In this document: in pieces, positions 43,714 to 54,189 of the stretch
Layout of the letters: each line of letters starts with the position of its first letter
Numbering within the stretch: position 1 is the stretch's first letter
Source of the DNA: Fundicoccus sp052116145
Lineage (GTDB): Bacteria > Bacillota > Bacilli > Lactobacillales > Aerococcaceae
Length of the DNA stretch: 64,000 nt
Assembly: GCF_052116145.1 (NCBI RefSeq)
Contig: NZ_JBQKLQ010000006.1
Location: forward strand, 1 to 64,000
Reading direction: 5' to 3'
Notes under the pieces: model-generated
Told to the model about the DNA's origin: nothing
Database searches by the model: none
The model's input: only the letters and a program-made list of their open reading frames with translations
Made by a program: the position numbers and the translations under genes

Positions 43714-46273
43714 CTTTTTCCTCCTCTTTGTGTTCTGTAAAGCAATATTCACCGCTCCCCAACTCTTCTATAACACCACTAGGCATATGCAAATAACATG
43801 TCGAATTGACCGGTACCTGAACACTGATTACGAATTGATTACCTTCAATTTTCCAAAGGCTTTGTATCTTACCAAAAGCGGTCTCTACCTCGGCTTTAGC
43901 ATAAGTCAGTCCTCCCCCAATGATTGGATCAATCTTAAATGTCTTATAACCGCCAGTGATAGATTCAATTCCAGCAATTCTTCGATACATAAAGTCACCT
44001 ACTGCTCCGGCAGCATAATGATTAAACGACACCATACCGTTCGTACCATCATTTGCACCGGTATTACTTGTCCCATCTTCTCTTAAAGCATCCCAACGTT
44101 CCCATATAGTAGTCGCTCCTGCCTTAATTTCAAATAACCATGATGGACTGGTATCCTTTAATAACATCTTATAGGCATCTTTGACATAGCCATTATCTGC
44201 TAATGCGAAGAGAATATATGGAGTTCCAGGAAATCCTGTGCCAATATGATGGTTATTCTCACGTACAATTCTGGCTAAGTGACCTGCAGTTTGTTTTTTT
44301 GTCTTGTCTTTCAACATTTCATAATACAAAGGCAGAACGTATCCTGTTTGGAATTCTTTTTTTCCTTTTATCCGCCCATCTTTATCTAAAAGAATCGATT
44401 GATAGGCATCTGAAGTTTCTTCGCTAACTTTACGGTAATAAGCGGCATCCTCAGATTCACCCAAGATACTAGCTATTTGGGATAAGAGTCTGCTTGTATT
44501 TGCTAAACTGGCGGTTCCTGTGAAACGACCACGACTCATCCAAGTCCAAAGCCCCCCCTCAGGTGCGACCCAATCTCCATAATGATGCCAAAGCAACCAA
44601 ATTCTTCGACGTTTACCTACAGAGAATAACTTTGCCCAAAACTCACAAGCTTTTACATACTTTTTCATGGTTGGGTACATATTCCTTAAAATCCCCACAT
44701 CACCTCGAGCTAAATACTCTGCCCAAGGGACTAATATACAGGCATCCCCCCAATGATCGACAGCCATTGGGAACATTATTTCACCTTGTGTAGGCACTCG
44801 GACTAATGGTACAGTCACTGGAATTCCTCCACCTGGATTTTGCTCTGCTTTTACATCAAGAAGCCATTTATCAAAAAAACGACGCGTATTAAAATTATAG
44901 GCGGCAGTCCGTCCAAACAATGCTATATCCCCTGTCCAAGGCATTCTTTCGTCACGTTGTGGACAATCAGTCGGAACATCAACAAAATTGGACTTAGCGC
45001 CCCATTTTATATTACTTTGTAACTGGTTCAATTGTGCATTAGAACATTCGAAATCTCCTATTTCCTTCATATCTGAATATAAGGCTTTGGCTGTAATCTG
45101 TATGTTTTCAGGTTCAATCCCTCTAATTCCGATATATCGAAAGCCCATATACGTTAGACTGGGTGAGTAGTTTTGCTCTCCTTCTTTACAAATATAGACA
45201 ATTTCTTGTTTGGCTGTTCGCAATGGTTCAGTAAAAAGTTCACCATCCATTAAAATCTCTGCGTGTTTAATAGTTATTTTTTGATCCAATTTTCCATTTA
45301 TTTTTGCAGAGATAATACCAGCAAAATTTTGTCCGAAATCATAAATCCATACACCACTCTTTGATTTAAAATGAGAAATTGGTTGAAACTCTTCTTGAGC
45401 CCTAACGGGCAGTCCATATTGAGCGAGTATTTGTGGTTTTATTTTCACATTTTCAAGACTTGCATCGCTCCAACGGCTTTTCTGCATATTGACTGTCGCA
45501 TCAAAAATTTCACCGTTATAAAACTCTGCTTCTAACATATTGCCATCCATCGTCACTTGCCAGCTACTATCCGTACCAATGACTTCCTTGCTACCATCTT
45601 CATATTCAAGATGCAATTCACTAAGTAACGCTTGACGTTTTGCGTAGACTCGATTGCGCCTAGCATATGTAAAAGCCCCTACTGCCCATCCACCTGCGAC
45701 TACAAACTGCAACTCGTTTTCAGCTTGTATATCTTCTGTAATATCATAGGTTTGATACTGTAAATAATTTCGATAAGAAGTAAATCCTGGTGCAAAATAA
45801 TCTAAACCAATTTTATTATCATTGAGTTTGGCTTCGTATATTCCAAGTGCAGTAGAATACAAATGTGCTTTTTTTACTTTTTTGTCACAAGAAAACTTTC
45901 GGCGAAAGTATATTGGCTTTGGTGAAACTTTTTTCTCTTTAAATTGATAATCTCCAAATGTAATCCATTTGGCTTTAAAAGATTCAGACATTTTGCCCGT
46001 TTCGAAACTTAATTCTTTTTCTGCCACCTCACCATAATTATCTGTTACTTTCAGTTGAACTGTGTATTCTGTAAAAGGTAATAAAGTTGGGCCAGTATAA
46101 GGAATTTCAATTTGATCTGTGGTTTCTGTTACCCAATCATCGATTGTTAATATCGCTTGTTTTAACACAACATTCTCATGATTACTTTCTAACGAAAAAG
46201 AAAAGCGAGGCAATTCATCTGTTACACACCCTTCGCTCATGCTGTTCACAGTAAAATTATTAATTTTTAACAT
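43703..46273 (-). CDS. Alpha-L-rhamnosidase (GH78)
   Basis: 856 residues without a signal peptide. N-terminal beta domains (FRRKFSCDKKVKKAHLY, LGIYEAKLNDNKIG) precede the (alpha/alpha)6 barrel. The signature DCPQRDERMPWTGD at 436-449 contains the general acid Glu. The later blocks FPMAVDHWGD, WLLWHHYGDWVAPEGG and GFPGTPYILFAL, ending with a C-terminal beta domain (GGYKTFKIDPIIGG), match the family. It releases terminal alpha-L-rhamnose from plant glycosides or pectin side chains. The start ATG overlaps the stop of the GH2 gene. Confidence 0.95.
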   Translation of the reverse strand: MLKINNFTVNSMSEGCVTDELPRFSFSLESNHENVVLKQAILTIDDWVTETTDQIEIPYTGPTLLPFTEYTVQLKVTDNYGEVAEKELSFETGKMSESFKAKWITFGDYQFKEKKVSPKPIYFRRKFSCDKKVKKAHLYSTALGIYEAKLNDNKIGLDYFAPGFTSYRNYLQYQTYDITEDIQAENELQFVVAGGWAVGAFTYARRNRVYAKRQALLSELHLEYEDGSKEVIGTDSSWQVTMDGNMLEAEFYNGEIFDATVNMQKSRWSDASLENVKIKPQILAQYGLPVRAQEEFQPISHFKSKSGVWIYDFGQNFAGIISAKINGKLDQKITIKHAEILMDGELFTEPLRTAKQEIVYICKEGEQNYSPSLTYMGFRYIGIRGIEPENIQITAKALYSDMKEIGDFECSNAQLNQLQSNIKWGAKSNFVDVPTDCPQRDERMPWTGDIALFGRTAAYNFNTRRFFDKWLLDVKAEQNPGGGIPVTVPLVRVPTQGEIMFPMAVDHWGDACILVPWAEYLARGDVGILRNMYPTMKKYVKACEFWAKLFSVGKRRRIWLLWHHYGDWVAPEGGLWTWMSRGRFTGTASLANTSRLLSQIASILGESEDAAYYRKVSEETSDAYQSILLDKDGRIKGKKEFQTGYVLPLYYEMLKDKTKKQTAGHLARIVRENNHHIGTGFPGTPYILFALADNGYVKDAYKMLLKDTSPSWLFEIKAGATTIWERWDALREDGTSNTGANDGTNGMVSFNHYAAGAVGDFMYRRIAGIESITGGYKTFKIDPIIGGGLTYAKAEVETAFGKIQSLWKIEGNQFVISVQVPVNSTCYLHMPSGVIEELGSGEYCFTEHKEEEKDEF

Positions 46274-48648
46274 TCTACACCCTTCCTTATCGGTAGTTTT
46301 CTTTCAGTTATTTTGTTATTTCCATAAGTAAAGATTACCTGAATTTCACTATTATCTTTCTCCTCTGCTTGAACAATCGCGAGGGCCTCTCCATAATAAG
46401 TGTTTGTTTCCGACTCAATATAGCCTTGAGGATTGTACGGACACGCATGTCCAAACGCTAATAGCTTCCCTCCATGAACCTCTACCTTGACGATGTGATT
46501 TTCCATTGGTTTTAACACAGCATTAGAATCTGTAAAAGCAATGCGTATAAAACTTAAACCACCTGGTCTAACTGTTGGACTTTCTGGAAGAACTGATAAT
46601 ATTGTTTCATCATTAGCAGTTGTTAAATGATGACGTCCAATTTCTTTATGATTATCGTCATAAGCAATCGCCTCGATTGTCCCTTTTTCATACTTCGTTT
46701 TAAAAATAACACGACAATCTTTCTTAGTTTTTTTCTTTGCGATTACTCTACCATTAATCAATAATTCTACAAAGGCAGCTCTTGCATACACTTCAACTTG
46801 AGCTTTCATTCCTTCACAATTAGGCCACGTCCAAGAATCGATAGCATCTGTCATTTTCCAAGCTGAGGGAGAATGAGCACCCGTCTGAAAAACAGGCTTA
46901 ACTGCAATATAAGGCCCATTAGTTTTTTCTAATGCAACACTTGTATACAGCGCTTCACCGCCTTGCTTACCAGTTATATCAAGACGCCCACTCCCTGCAG
47001 TCATCCAACCAGATTCATCCGCATTTTTGGGTGCATAATCTTCATATACCCATGCCCCAATTCCGGCTTCACCAAGATAGTCCCATCCAGCCCAAACAAA
47101 ATCACCAATAATGCGAGGATTTTCTTTAGCTAATTCCATAAAACTATAAGCATCTTTACAGAACGTTTCGGTTCCTAAAATTAATCGATCCGGATATTTC
47201 TTTAAATCTTTTTTGTAACGCAAAATCCCGTAGTTATATCCCGCTATGTCTAATTGTTCAAACGCATCTTTTGTTTTTAAATCACTGCCTCGTAGCGTTG
47301 CTCCCAATTTCATAGTTTTATCGCCAAGTATTCCAGCTAATTTATTATAATACTCACTACCTACTGGTTTACTTCTATTCTCATCTTTTTCAGCTTTTTC
47401 ATCTGAATAAACGCCAAAACCTAAAGAACTCAGATAGTTGAAGAATATATTAACCCCACAAGTGACGGGTCTTGTTGAATCTAATTTATGAAGGTACTCC
47501 GTCAATTCTTTTGTTATATTAATTCCGCGTTCTTCTGCTGTCTCAGAGACCTCATTTCCAATAGAGTACATGATAACACTAGGATGATTATAGTCTTTAT
47601 CTACCATATCTTTAAGATCTTCTTCCCACCATTGATCAAAATAATCTGTGTAGTCATGATTCGTTTTATGTATATACCACATATCGACATACTCATCTAA
47701 AACCAGCATACCAAGTTCATCACACGCTCTTAACATGGCCTTTGAACAGGGGTTGTGAGCAGATCTAATTGCGTTATAACCAATGTCTTTAAGTAGTTTT
47801 ACTTTTCTCCACTCAGCATCTTCGAAAGCTGCGGCGCCCAACAATCCATTATCATGATGCACACATGCTCCTTTTAAAATCACACGTTCGCCATTGATTT
47901 CTAGTCCGTTTTTACTTCCCCAATTAATCGTTCGAATGCCAAATTCAGTTTCAAATTTGCTCCCCTCAAAATCCACCACACATTTATATAAGTATGGAGT
48001 ATCAGTCGACCAATATACTGCTTGAGGTATTTCTAATTCAACTTCAATTGAACTGTCTGTAAATACTTTATTTGACATTAATTGGCTACTTTCATTATGG
48101 ATCTGAATGTCTAAATCTCCTGGTCCATTCGTTTCAATATTTATAGCAATTCTTGCTGGATTAAGACTTAGAGTTCTAACCTTAACACCATTTACTTTGA
48201 CGTGTTTTTTAGGTAACAGTATCATCTTTACAGGTCGATAAATACCTGAACCAGTGTACCATCTACTATTAGGTTGATCTGAATTATAGGCAAAAACTTG
48301 GATATTATTTTCTTCACCAAATTTAATATAAGAAGTAGCATTGACAAAGAAATTTGTATAACCATAAGGACGATACATTAATTTCTCACCATTTACAAAG
48401 ACTTCCGCATTTCTGTACACACCCTCAAACTCAAACATTACTTCTTTATGCTTGTGTTCATTAGAGATATAAAAGTTTTTTTCATAGGAATAATCATTTC
48501 CTAAGTGCCATGAAATATGTTCTTTTCCTTTACTTATATTAGTACGTAATTCGGTGCGCATAGCATCGTGTGGGAGTGAAACATTCGTCCTTTCACTCGC
48601 ACCTAATACTCCATATCTCCAGTTTTGATTAAAATCTATTATCTCCAT
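46267..48648 (-). CDS. GH2-family glycoside hydrolase (beta-galactosidase-like)
   Basis: 793 residues, with no signal peptide. It has the N-terminal jelly roll (VSLPHDAM, YTGSGIYR), an Ig-like domain, and the TIM barrel with the acid/base in YSIGNEVSE (Glu366) and the nucleophile in LGTETFCKDAY (near 490). C-terminal domains with GHACPYNPQGY follow. This layout is that of GH2 enzymes with DUF4982-type tails. Beta-galactosidase is the default label, but other beta-glycosidase activities are equally possible. It lies between rhaD and the GH78 gene in a compact operon, so it may finish off the glycan core that remains after rhamnose removal. AGAAGGGGG precedes the ATG. Confidence 0.92.
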   Translation of the reverse strand: MEIIDFNQNWRYGVLGASERTNVSLPHDAMRTELRTNISKGKEHISWHLGNDYSYEKNFYISNEHKHKEVMFEFEGVYRNAEVFVNGEKLMYRPYGYTNFFVNATSYIKFGEENNIQVFAYNSDQPNSRWYTGSGIYRPVKMILLPKKHVKVNGVKVRTLSLNPARIAINIETNGPGDLDIQIHNESSQLMSNKVFTDSSIEVELEIPQAVYWSTDTPYLYKCVVDFEGSKFETEFGIRTINWGSKNGLEINGERVILKGACVHHDNGLLGAAAFEDAEWRKVKLLKDIGYNAIRSAHNPCSKAMLRACDELGMLVLDEYVDMWYIHKTNHDYTDYFDQWWEEDLKDMVDKDYNHPSVIMYSIGNEVSETAEERGINITKELTEYLHKLDSTRPVTCGVNIFFNYLSSLGFGVYSDEKAEKDENRSKPVGSEYYNKLAGILGDKTMKLGATLRGSDLKTKDAFEQLDIAGYNYGILRYKKDLKKYPDRLILGTETFCKDAYSFMELAKENPRIIGDFVWAGWDYLGEAGIGAWVYEDYAPKNADESGWMTAGSGRLDITGKQGGEALYTSVALEKTNGPYIAVKPVFQTGAHSPSAWKMTDAIDSWTWPNCEGMKAQVEVYARAAFVELLINGRVIAKKKTKKDCRVIFKTKYEKGTIEAIAYDDNHKEIGRHHLTTANDETILSVLPESPTVRPGGLSFIRIAFTDSNAVLKPMENHIVKVEVHGGKLLAFGHACPYNPQGYIESETNTYYGEALAIVQAEEKDNSEIQVIFTYGNNKITERKLPIRKGVEC

Positions 48649-48696
48649 GGAATACCCCTTCTAATAATGATTTCAGCAGCTCACTGCTTACTGAAG

Positions 48697-49515
48697 TCAA
48701 TCCGTTAAGTAATTGGCCTTTGGAGTCACTCCAAAACGCTCCGCCAATTGAATTAAATTCTCATCAGTGATTGTCTGTTTAACTCCACCTTGCGCTTGAA
48801 CATAAGTATAGACTTGCGCAGCCTTTTCTGCCGTCTCAATCAAGCCGAAAACCTCGTCCATCGTCGTTCCACTTCCATAAATACCATGGTAGGGCCAAAT
48901 AACTAATCTTGCTGTTTGCATTTTTTCAGCCGTTGCCATACCAATTTCCGTTGTCCCTGGAACAAGCCATGGAATAATTTCAATCCCCTCAGGGAATACT
49001 ACCAAACACTCTGTACACATCTGCCACAATGTTCTTGTAAAATCACGAGGGTCTAAAGAATGAGTAAATGACATGGCTAATAAATGTGACGCATGACAAT
49101 GCATAACAATGCGATGCTGTGAATCAACTTTGAGTCGCGCAATATGACTCATCAAATGAGATGGCAATTCAGAAGTTGGTAGACTTTCGTTATCAAAGCC
49201 CCATAATAACTCCAATTCCTTTCCGGAATTCGCAATACGGAATAAACCTAGACACTCTGCTGGTTTACTTTTAACATTTTTGAAATACTTTCCTGATCCG
49301 GTTGTAATAAAATAGTTACCTACTAATTCTGACCCATCAAATTCTAAAGGAATGTGTCTTATCACTTGATTGAGATTTATGTATTCACTTACCTCTTCCT
49401 CACTGAGCAAATAAGAAATATTGCCTCCGTTTCTTTCATCCCAACCTAAACGATACATATTGCTTGTTGCCTCGATCATTTCTTGTACATAATGTGACTC
49501 TAAAATATTCTTCAT
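48697..49515 (-). CDS. rhaD: Rhamnulose-1-phosphate aldolase
   Basis: 272 residues, the family length. It is a class II Zn2+ aldolase that splits L-rhamnulose-1-phosphate into dihydroxyacetone phosphate and L-lactaldehyde. Blocks GWDERNGGNISYLL and ITTGSGKYFKNV, the metal-binding pair in MHCHASHLLAM, WPYHGIYGSG and GVTPKANYL are all seen. It starts 14 bases after rhaA, third gene of the rhamnose operon. Confidence 0.97.
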   Translation of the reverse strand: MKNILESHYVQEMIEATSNMYRLGWDERNGGNISYLLSEEEVSEYINLNQVIRHIPLEFDGSELVGNYFITTGSGKYFKNVKSKPAECLGLFRIANSGKELELLWGFDNESLPTSELPSHLMSHIARLKVDSQHRIVMHCHASHLLAMSFTHSLDPRDFTRTLWQMCTECLVVFPEGIEIIPWLVPGTTEIGMATAEKMQTARLVIWPYHGIYGSGTTMDEVFGLIETAEKAAQVYTYVQAQGGVKQTITDENLIQLAERFGVTPKANYLTD

Positions 49516-49529
49516 GGTTTACCTCTCTA

Positions 49530-50783
49530 TTATCTCATTTTTAGAACGTTTTGCTCATATTGCTCGACTTCTTCGAGCCAGTCTAAACCGACTGGGACAT
49601 TATTAATTTCACAGAAATAATTCCAAACATCCGCATAAGGAAAATCTTTAAATTCTTCGGTATATGCTAAACGACTGGTAAAATTAAATTCTTCCTCAAG
49701 TTTTCTCAAGTCATCAGTTGGTTCTAACAAAGCTTTTAATAAAGCTTTTTGAGTGTTACGTGTACCAATGACCCAAGCAGAAATTCGGTTAATCGTCGCA
49801 TCAAAATAGTCTAAGCCAATATAGGTTTTATCTAATAAGTTGTTTCGAACTAATTCATTGGCAATTCCTTGCAACTCATCGTCCATAATGACCACATGGT
49901 CACTATCCCATCGAATTGGACGACTAACATGAAGGAGTAATCCGTCCGTAAATAATGATAAGGCACTCAGTTTATTCGACACTGTTTCTGTCGGATGAAA
50001 GTGACCAGCATCCAGTCCAATCAACTTATTTCTCGTTATACCGTAACCCATGTAAAATTCATGTGACCCGACAGTAAATGCCTCCGCACCAATACCGAAC
50101 AATTTACTTTCCAAGGCATCTAGTGTGTAAGTTTTATCCACTTCTTCTTCGAATATCGCATCATAGGATTCTGCCAATCTTTGTCTTGGTTTCAATCGAT
50201 CAATCGGATTATCTTTCATTCCATCTGGAACCCAAAAATTATTAATAGAAACTGCACCAAGTTCTTTACCGAAATAAGACGCAATCTTACGTGATCGCTT
50301 GCCGTGTTCAATCCAAAACTCTCGTACTTCTTTGTCAGGATGAGATAAGGTTAAACCATCTTTCATCATGGGATGTGAAAAGAATGTTGGATTGAAATCT
50401 AAGCCTAATTGCTTTTCTTTGGCCCACTCGACCCATTTTTCATAATGTTTTGGTTCGATCTCATTCAAATCGACTGTTTCATCAGTATCTAAATACATCG
50501 CATGAAGGTTTAATTTGTGTTTTCCCGGAATTAAGCTAAATGCTTTATCTAAATCTTGGCGAAGTTCTTCTGGTGTGTGCGCCCTACCAGGATAATCTCC
50601 AGTAGTCATGATTCCACCGGTTAATTCGCCATCAGGATTTAAAAACCCTTTGACATCATCCCCCTGCCAGCAATGCACTGAAATTTTAATTTGTTGAAGT
50701 TTTTCTAATGCTTTGTCCGTATCTACTCCTATACTTTCATACTTTCTCTTTGCTTCTTTATAACGTGCTTTTACATCGCTCAT
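49530..50783 (-). CDS. rhaA: L-rhamnose isomerase
   Basis: 417 residues. It converts L-rhamnose to L-rhamnulose in the cytoplasm and uses Mn2+. The sequence follows the family from KISVHCWQGDDVKGF, through LNLHAMYLDTDETVDL, LDFNPTFFSHPM, GLDAGHFHPTETVSNK and RWDSDHVVIMDDE to IGLDYFDATINRISAWVIGTRN. The ATG overlaps the stop of rhaB (ATGA), with AAGGAG upstream, so translation is coupled. Confidence 0.98.
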   Translation of the reverse strand: MSDVKARYKEAKRKYESIGVDTDKALEKLQQIKISVHCWQGDDVKGFLNPDGELTGGIMTTGDYPGRAHTPEELRQDLDKAFSLIPGKHKLNLHAMYLDTDETVDLNEIEPKHYEKWVEWAKEKQLGLDFNPTFFSHPMMKDGLTLSHPDKEVREFWIEHGKRSRKIASYFGKELGAVSINNFWVPDGMKDNPIDRLKPRQRLAESYDAIFEEEVDKTYTLDALESKLFGIGAEAFTVGSHEFYMGYGITRNKLIGLDAGHFHPTETVSNKLSALSLFTDGLLLHVSRPIRWDSDHVVIMDDELQGIANELVRNNLLDKTYIGLDYFDATINRISAWVIGTRNTQKALLKALLEPTDDLRKLEEEFNFTSRLAYTEEFKDFPYADVWNYFCEINNVPVGLDWLEEVEQYEQNVLKMR

Positions 50784-52243
50784 GTTTCATACTCCTTCAG
50801 AAATTTTTCATAGTTTTCAATAATACTCAAATCTATCTTTTCTGGATAGAAAATTTGGAGCTCACTTGACTCCATAATGACTTTCCTCGCTTTATTTAAA
50901 TCTTTTAAATCCCCTTGTGTAATCATCTGTACAACAATATTACCTAAAGCAGTCGCTTCTGTTGGTCCAGACACTACTTTCATCTGCGTCAAGTTTGCTG
51001 TCAATTGATTTAACAATTGATTGTTCGCACCGCCACCGACTATATAAAGCGTATCGAAGCTAGCATCTTCCTCTATTAATTGACCTAATAACTTTATCTC
51101 TACTGCATAACTTAATGCTAAACTGTCAAAGATGCATCGTGCCACTTCCCATATTGTTTGAGGTACTTTTTGACCTGTCTGCTCACAATACTCTTGAATT
51201 TGCATGTACATATTATCTGGATTAAGAAAAATAGGGTTATTCACATTAATAAATTGTTGAAAGGCAGGAGATTCACTAGCTTTTTCTACGATTTCTTGAT
51301 AAGTAAACTGATAGTCAAAATTTCTTGCCACTTCTTGTATTAACCACATACCCATAATGTTTTTCAGAAAACGAAAACGCTCATACACCCCAACTTCATT
51401 GGTATAATTTGCCTTAAAGGCGTCTTTTGTTATTGATTGCGTTTTCATTTCTTTACCTAACAAAGACCACGTTCCGCTGCTTAAGAATAACCAATTTTCA
51501 TCTTTCGTTGCTGGAATACCAGCAACAGCTGACGCAGTATCGTGACTCCCTACATTAATAAAGGTCGCATCAGGCAAGTTATGCTTCTTAAATTTTTCAT
51601 GTTTTAGTTTCCCTCGAACAGTACCAACCTCTTTGATAGGAGGTAATTTCTTTATGGAAATATTGATCATTTCTAATAACTTTAAATCCCAATCTCCGGT
51701 TTTAGAGTTAACTAACTGAGTTGTAGAAGCATTTGTTCGTTCAGTTATCACCGTATCCGTAAAGACAAAGGCTAAGTAATCAGGAATTAGCATAATATGC
51801 TTTGCTTGTTTGATAGCTTCGCTTTCTTCTGTAATCAATTGAAAAATGGTATTAAATGGTTGGATTTGGATTCCAGTTCTTTCATACAGTTCTTCTAATG
51901 GAAGTTTTTTTTCGAAGCGTTCTAGAATATCATTTGTTCGGTCATCTCTATATGAGATTGGTTTTCTAACTAATTGTCCCTCTTCATTAACTAAGCAATA
52001 ATCAACGCCCCAAGTATCAATTCCAACTGTACATTGGTCGATTCCCATATGTTTTATTTTTTCCAAGCCAATCAGAATCGATTCGATAAGGTGTTGGATA
52101 TTCCAAGTATCAAAACCATTTTCTTTTACAAACTCATTTTTAAAGCGATATATTTCATCTAGTTTAATTTGATTATTTTTTAGTTGACTTAACATCACTC
52201 TTCCACTTGAAGCGCCAATGTCTATTGCGACGTAGTAGTTCAC
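50780..52243 (-). CDS. rhaB: Rhamnulokinase
   Basis: 487 residues, FGGY kinase family. It phosphorylates L-rhamnulose at C1 with ATP. The N-terminal phosphate loop (DIGASSGRVM), GIDTWGVDY, FLSSGTWSLLG and VGGGANNQLLNQ are typical. The start is a GTG with GGGAGTG upstream. It is the first gene of the rhamnose operon, facing the AraC regulator. Confidence 0.97.
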   Translation of the reverse strand: MNYYVAIDIGASSGRVMLSQLKNNQIKLDEIYRFKNEFVKENGFDTWNIQHLIESILIGLEKIKHMGIDQCTVGIDTWGVDYCLVNEEGQLVRKPISYRDDRTNDILERFEKKLPLEELYERTGIQIQPFNTIFQLITEESEAIKQAKHIMLIPDYLAFVFTDTVITERTNASTTQLVNSKTGDWDLKLLEMINISIKKLPPIKEVGTVRGKLKHEKFKKHNLPDATFINVGSHDTASAVAGIPATKDENWLFLSSGTWSLLGKEMKTQSITKDAFKANYTNEVGVYERFRFLKNIMGMWLIQEVARNFDYQFTYQEIVEKASESPAFQQFINVNNPIFLNPDNMYMQIQEYCEQTGQKVPQTIWEVARCIFDSLALSYAVEIKLLGQLIEEDASFDTLYIVGGGANNQLLNQLTANLTQMKVVSGPTEATALGNIVVQMITQGDLKDLNKARKVIMESSELQIFYPEKIDLSIIENYEKFLKEYET

Positions 52244-52403
52244 TTATTATCACTCCCTTTAGCTTATCCATATTATCAATCTATTTGATACCGTTCTCAA
52301 TATCATCAATTAATACGAAAGATATCCAATTTACAGGTTTGCTTTGTTATGCTATTATTAGTTAAATAACTTTTATCCAACATTTGAAAGGGGATTCTTA
52401 TAA
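52244..52403. promoter_or_regulatory. Divergent rhaB / araC-type promoter region
   Basis: Toward rhaB (minus), TTGAGA and GATAAT are spaced 17 bases apart near 52275-52305. Toward the regulator (plus), TTTACA and TATTAT are also spaced 17 bases apart near 52330-52360. The regulator probably binds between them and activates with L-rhamnose as the signal. Repeated GATATTGA/GGTATCAA-like words near 52290-52312 are candidate half-sites. Confidence 0.55.
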
Positions 52404-53372
52404 GTGAATGAAATTATTCACGATTATTTGTATCACATCAATTCAATTGAAGCAAAACAATTAGAAAGTAATCAGTTCTACTTTGATTTTCCTAAATCTT
52501 CTGTTAGGTATACAAATGACAGAATGGTTCTCTTAGATACTTATTTTTTAAACAATCGCGATATTTTCATAAATAAACACAATCGTTTTGCGGAATATCC
52601 AGAACACAAGCATCAATTCTTAGAAATTAACTACATGTTTGATGGCCAATGCACACAAGTAATTAATGGAAAAGAAGTCTTACTAAAAAAAGGCAATCTT
52701 CTATTTCTTGATCAAGGTTCTTCTCACAGTATCAAAGAAATGGGAAAAAACGATATCTTAATAAATATCGTCTTCCGCAATAAAAGAATGAATTTGGAAT
52801 GGTTAACCAATCTAAACCAAGAAAATTCTCTAGTCTTTGATTTCTTAACACAGAATATTAAAGACAATACTAAACAGAGTTACCTACTTTTTAATAGTTT
52901 TGATAATGACCATGTTCAAGAGATTGTAAAACGGATTTTAACTATTTATTTTTTAGAAAAAAAAGCGGTAGACAGCATGATTAGTCTCTACATTCCAATT
53001 CTTATTACTGAACTGATTACAAATGTTACTTACGTAACTGGCAAAGAATCCGGCTTCAATACCGATTCATTAATTGTTGATTTATTAGATGTAATTGAAA
53101 AGAATCACTCGACAATTTCTTTAGATTCTATCTCGAGAAAGTTAGGTTATAATAAAAATTATTTGAGCAATCGAATAAAAGAGCTGACTAATCAAACGTT
53201 TACAGAATTACTGAACGGGGAAAAAATTAAGCACGCTGCTTTCTTCTTGAAGAATACAACCTTAAATATTGAAGACATAATGCTTGAGGTAGGTTATCAG
53301 AATAAAACATATTTTTATAAGCTATTCAAAGAAACTTATGGCTGCACACCCATGCAGTACCGTAAGATATGA
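52404..53372 (+). CDS. AraC-family transcriptional activator of the rhamnose operon
   Basis: 322 residues. An N-terminal cupin-type sensor domain (YPEHKHQFLEINYM, LLFLDQGSSHSI) is followed by a C-terminal double helix-turn-helix (ISLDSISRKLGYNKNYLSN, IEDIMLEVGYQNKTYFYKLF) with the AraC ending TPMQYRK. The start is a GTG at 52404 with AAAGGGG 9 bases upstream; the ATG four bases downstream is out of frame. Its place opposite rhaB implies it senses L-rhamnose and activates rhaBAD and the glycosidase genes, like RhaS or RhaR. This is inferred from context. Confidence 0.9.
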   Translation: MNEIIHDYLYHINSIEAKQLESNQFYFDFPKSSVRYTNDRMVLLDTYFLNNRDIFINKHNRFAEYPEHKHQFLEINYMFDGQCTQVINGKEVLLKKGNLLFLDQGSSHSIKEMGKNDILINIVFRNKRMNLEWLTNLNQENSLVFDFLTQNIKDNTKQSYLLFNSFDNDHVQEIVKRILTIYFLEKKAVDSMISLYIPILITELITNVTYVTGKESGFNTDSLIVDLLDVIEKNHSTISLDSISRKLGYNKNYLSNRIKELTNQTFTELLNGEKIKHAAFFLKNTTLNIEDIMLEVGYQNKTYFYKLFKETYGCTPMQYRKI

Positions 53373-53415
53373 GTGGTGGAAAAACACTTAGAGAACTTTG
53401 CAATTGAGTAGTCTT

Positions 53416-53804
53416 TTGGCTTAAGAGGGCTAAAAGTTAAATACATACGTTTACCAGAACTCATTGATGAACTAAAAGTAGCTAAATATGAAGCGGATGG
53501 TTCTTATCGAAAACTCGTCAATAAATATCGTAAAATTGACTTGCTTATATTGGACGAATTTCTACTAACTCCTTTAACACAAGAGGACTTGATGCATGTA
53601 TTTGAAATTGTAGAAGCTCGGTTAAAAAATGCTTCTACGATTTTCTGCTCTCAATTTGGTCCAGAAGGCTGGCATATAAAAATTGAAAATGTACAATTGG
53701 CAGAAGCGATTCTTGATCGTATTATTCATGATTCTTATCAGATATTAATCGATGGTGAAGTGTCAATGCGTGAACGTCATGGTATAGGAGGAATCTCTCA
53801 CTGA
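53416..53804 (+). pseudogene. IS21-family istB helper ATPase remnant
   Basis: The frame contains the C-terminal two thirds of an IstB-like ATPase: VKYIRLPELIDEL, the Walker B region DLLILDEFLLTPL, then RLKNASTIFCSQFGPEGWH and the end SMRERHG. The N-terminal domain and Walker A are missing and an in-frame stop lies just upstream. The partner istA is absent. It marks a lost IS21 element next to the rhamnose regulator. Confidence 0.85.
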
Positions 53805-54189
53805 TAATTGAAGCGGTGGAAAGAAAACAAATGTGTGATGGGGTTGAATCAATCACCTCTCACGATTTATTCATCGAATGATTAGGTACTTTAGTGGGCT
53901 TTCTTTTTCTTGACAATAACAAAAATTATTTAGATTTATTTCACCAAATATTTCCTTCTAGTGCTAATTAGCTCAACATAATGATTTATGGCACGCGCTT
54001 TTTTGTGATTACTTACACAAAAATGAGAATTTTAACCATTACCTCAGATTGATTGGTCATGCCTTCTTACCATTTGTTGCAATTTTAGTTATACAATATA
54101 ATTATGCATTATTGTAACAAAAACACCATTCACTATTGTTTTATAAGCATATTTTTGGTATGGTTTCATTATATAAAGGAGGAAGATTT
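53805..54189 (+). other. Spacer before the PAS/FMN protein gene
   Basis: No gene seen. The first part is probably leftover IS21 sequence. Near the right end, TATAATTATGC (about 54096) and the ribosome site AAAGGAGG (54177-54184) likely belong to the following gene. Confidence 0.4.

Noticed and set aside
52201..52403. Riboswitch upstream of rhaB
   Set aside because: The spacer is only 160 bases, holds two promoters and shows no conserved aptamer or terminator.
54136..54189. Longer N-terminus for the PAS/FMN protein from the ATG at 54136
   Set aside because: It would hide the signal peptide and ignore the perfect AAAGGAGG site before the ATG at 54190.
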